Source of the DNA: an uncultured Lentisphaerota bacterium
Lineage (GTDB): Bacteria; Verrucomicrobiota; Lentisphaeria; Oligosphaerales; CAITYL01
Length of the DNA: 41,122 nt
Assembly: GCA_903896595.1 (NCBI GenBank)
Contig: CAITYL010000327.1
Location: 1 to 41,122 of the forward strand
Reading direction: 5' to 3'
Below the pieces are notes generated by a model. It worked only from the letters and a program-made list of their open reading frames with translations, had not been told where the DNA came from and did no database searches. Shown piece by piece: positions 39,714-41,122 of the stretch. Made by a program: the position numbers and the translations under genes. Every line of letters begins with the position of its first letter. Within the stretch, counting starts at the first letter, position 1.

Positions 39714-40934
39714 TTAAGCATAGGTCATAAGTGGTTGGTCTCCTCTGGGCTGGGGGGCGTGGAGGATCGGTTTGGGGGAATGGGTGTCCGCGATTTCCCA
39801 GGTGATGGCACACTTTTTCAACGCCGCTTCCAGCGTCGGGTCAATCCGGTCCAAGCCGCCGCAGGACTCGCGGATGGCCAGGGTGTTGGGGGCGGGCGTC
39901 GTCGAATGCCATTCCTGGCCCCTGGCCGCCGCCATGGCGCAACGCACCGTGATTTTTCCGAGATGGGCGTAGTCGCCCCGGAGGCTGGTCAGAGGCGGAT
40001 CGGCGAAGGATGCCTCGCGCGTGTCATTGCAACCCACGATCCAGAAATCTTCGGGGGCGGAAAGGCCCAGCTTGTGCATGGCGGTCATGAAACGGGTCGC
40101 GTGGACATCGTCGTAGCACAGAATGGAGAGTTCGCCTTTTTGGGCCGCCCATTTGGTTGCCAGGGCATTCATGTCCTCCGCCGTGGGGCCGACCAGGGCC
40201 GAGAGGTTGTCCAAGTCGTTTTTGAAGACAAACTCCGCATAGGCGACGAGTTTCTCGCTCATCGCAAAATCACCCTTGGTATCCGGTCCCAGCAGGGCTA
40301 TGCGCCGCCCCCCCAGCAGTCTCTGGTATTCGCAGACCGCCCGGGTCCCCATGACGGTGCCCAGGCCGGTGACTTCGGGCGTCTCAAAGCAGTTCCGCTC
40401 AAAACCAGGGATAAGGACGGGCAGCGTGAAAGGCAAAGGGCATTTCCCGGCAAACCCGGCGAGCTCCGAGATTTCCCGGAACGGAACCCACGGAATGATC
40501 AACGCCGAACAGCCTTCCCGGGCCAAAAGACGGACTTCCTGCATGGCCGGTTCGCCGAAGCCGTCGGCGCAGGCGACGCGCAATTTGACCGCCTGTTGGG
40601 CGGCGGCCTCGCTGGTGGCTTTCACTACGCTCATGGCATAAGCATCGGCCCGTGAATGGATGAGCATGCCGATGGTGTCCACATCCTTGGCGGCGCCGTT
40701 GCCTGGGACGTCTTGCGGGGCCGCCACAAAGGAGCCGCTGCCGGTCCGGCGAATGACCTGTCCGCTGGCGACCAGCGGGGCCAAGGCCTTCCGGACGGTC
40801 AGAACGCTGCAGTCGAAATCCCGGGCCAGCCCGCGCTCGGGCGGAAGCTTCTCGCCGGGCTTGGCCTTGGCGATAAAGCGTTCCAGCTCCGCGTGAATCT
40901 GCTTGTATTTCAGTTGTCCGTCGCGCCGTATCAT
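39714..40934 (-). CDS. GntR/LacI hybrid transcriptional regulator
   Basis: 406 residues from the ATG at 40934 (GGAG six bases upstream; the ORF-track start nine codons earlier has none). The N-terminal winged helix (about 5-70) is GntR type: KYKQIHAELERFIAKAKPGE, KLPPERGLARDFDCSVLTVR, RRTGSGSFVA. The C-terminal 270 residues form a LacI/periplasmic-binding-like sensor (DTIGMLIHSRADAYAMSVVK ... DFWIVGCNDTREASFADPPLTSL), expected to bind a sugar. The fusion resembles AraR-type regulators. It lies first in the minus-strand cluster with the PEP-CTERM, pseudopilin and hydrolase genes, so is their probable regulator. Confidence 0.87.
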   Translation of the reverse strand: MIRRDGQLKYKQIHAELERFIAKAKPGEKLPPERGLARDFDCSVLTVRKALAPLVASGQVIRRTGSGSFVAAPQDVPGNGAAKDVDTIGMLIHSRADAYAMSVVKATSEAAAQQAVKLRVACADGFGEPAMQEVRLLAREGCSALIIPWVPFREISELAGFAGKCPLPFTLPVLIPGFERNCFETPEVTGLGTVMGTRAVCEYQRLLGGRRIALLGPDTKGDFAMSEKLVAYAEFVFKNDLDNLSALVGPTAEDMNALATKWAAQKGELSILCYDDVHATRFMTAMHKLGLSAPEDFWIVGCNDTREASFADPPLTSLRGDYAHLGKITVRCAMAAARGQEWHSTTPAPNTLAIRESCGGLDRIDPTLEAALKKCAITWEIADTHSPKPILHAPQPRGDQPLMTYA

Positions 40935-40960
40935 GACCGCTCCAGTATGTGAATAAATCA

Positions 40961-40989
40961 AATATATAGCAATTGTTTAGCAAAAGCAA
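40961..40989 (-). promoter_or_regulatory. Candidate promoter of the GntR/LacI gene
   Basis: On the minus strand TTGCTT, 17-base spacer, TATATT; transcription would start near 40954, about 20 bases before the ATG. The surrounding sequence is the most AT-rich of this end. A hairpin GGAACC...GGTTCC (41011-41039) lies upstream. Confidence 0.45.
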
Positions 40990-41070
40990 CTCGCTTTAAA
41001 AAAAATGTTAGGAACCCCCTTTTGAGGAAAGGCGGTTCCCAAACCCTCCGTCAAACCTGTTTGTGCCTTT

Positions 41071-41122
41071 TTGCGGATTTCGCAGGCCGCCCCGGTGCCC
41101 CAATCATGGATTGTCGCACTGG
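41071..41122. repeat. Palindromic element as at 19516-19589, cut by the window edge
   Basis: TTGCGGATTTCGCAGGCCGC...CCCAATCATGGATTGTCGCACTGG, matching the reverse complement of the right arm and centre of 19516-19589. The second arm presumably lies beyond the window. Confidence 0.75.

Overview
The window looks like chromosome from a member of the Verrucomicrobiota/Lentisphaerota-type (PVC) bacteria. This is inferred from a type II secretion-style pseudopilin ([16 protein letters not shown]), a PEP-CTERM exosortase-sorted protein, large secreted (beta/alpha)8 glycoside hydrolases next to a GntR/LacI hybrid regulator, a UroD-like protein beside an AraC regulator, and intergenic spaces packed with palindromic repeats. 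Base composition is GC-rich except for an AT-rich patch near 17 kb. No rRNA, CRISPR array or recognisable transposase or integrase gene was found.

Layout. (1) 1-14.3 kb, phosphate region: PstC (cut by the window edge), a UroD-family protein with a divergent AraC regulator, PstS, a Porin_5-like outer-membrane porin, PhoR and PhoB on the minus strand. Divergent from phoB lie a STAS protein, a two-TM helical sensor-like protein, a Na/Pi cotransporter and an RMND1/DUF155 membrane protein. A triple 11-bp TTAAC-type repeat upstream of phoB looks like a PhoB/PhoP box. (2) 14.3-19.43 kb, an accessory island: small minus-strand genes, at least two with apparent +1 frameshifts and several with CxxC pairs, one HTH protein, an AT-rich/polypurine non-coding stretch and strong hairpins. 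It ends at the 5' half of a tRNA-Leu(CAA) whose missing 3' half faces the island, which looks like an integration scar. (3) 19.6-27.3 kb: TldE/TldD protease pair, small membrane ORF, ceramidase-like hydrolase, NAD-dependent epimerase and DegT aminotransferase. (4) 27.4-30.9 kb: AbiEi/AbiEii type IV toxin-antitoxin pair and an AAA_14/DUF4143 ATPase bracketed by 79-bp direct repeats. (5) 30.9-41 kb, polysaccharide region on the minus strand: GntR/LacI regulator, PEP-CTERM protein, pseudopilin, a 1117-aa and a 916-aa paralogous clan GH-A-like hydrolase, and a decapitated pseudopilin between the two hydrolases.

How it works together. PhoR/PhoB would sense phosphate shortage and control the high-affinity Pst uptake system and the porin, with the Na/Pi carrier as a second route. 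The right-hand cluster reads as a substrate-responsive unit for degrading an extracellular polysaccharide.

The most unusual material is non-coding. There are five arrays with the same architecture (units of about 9 bp in inverted orientation) but different unit sequences, several dispersed palindromic or MITE-like elements present in two copies, and a 39-bp promoter-like block placed at the same distance upstream of two genes. All matches are by eye; no database search or folding program was run.
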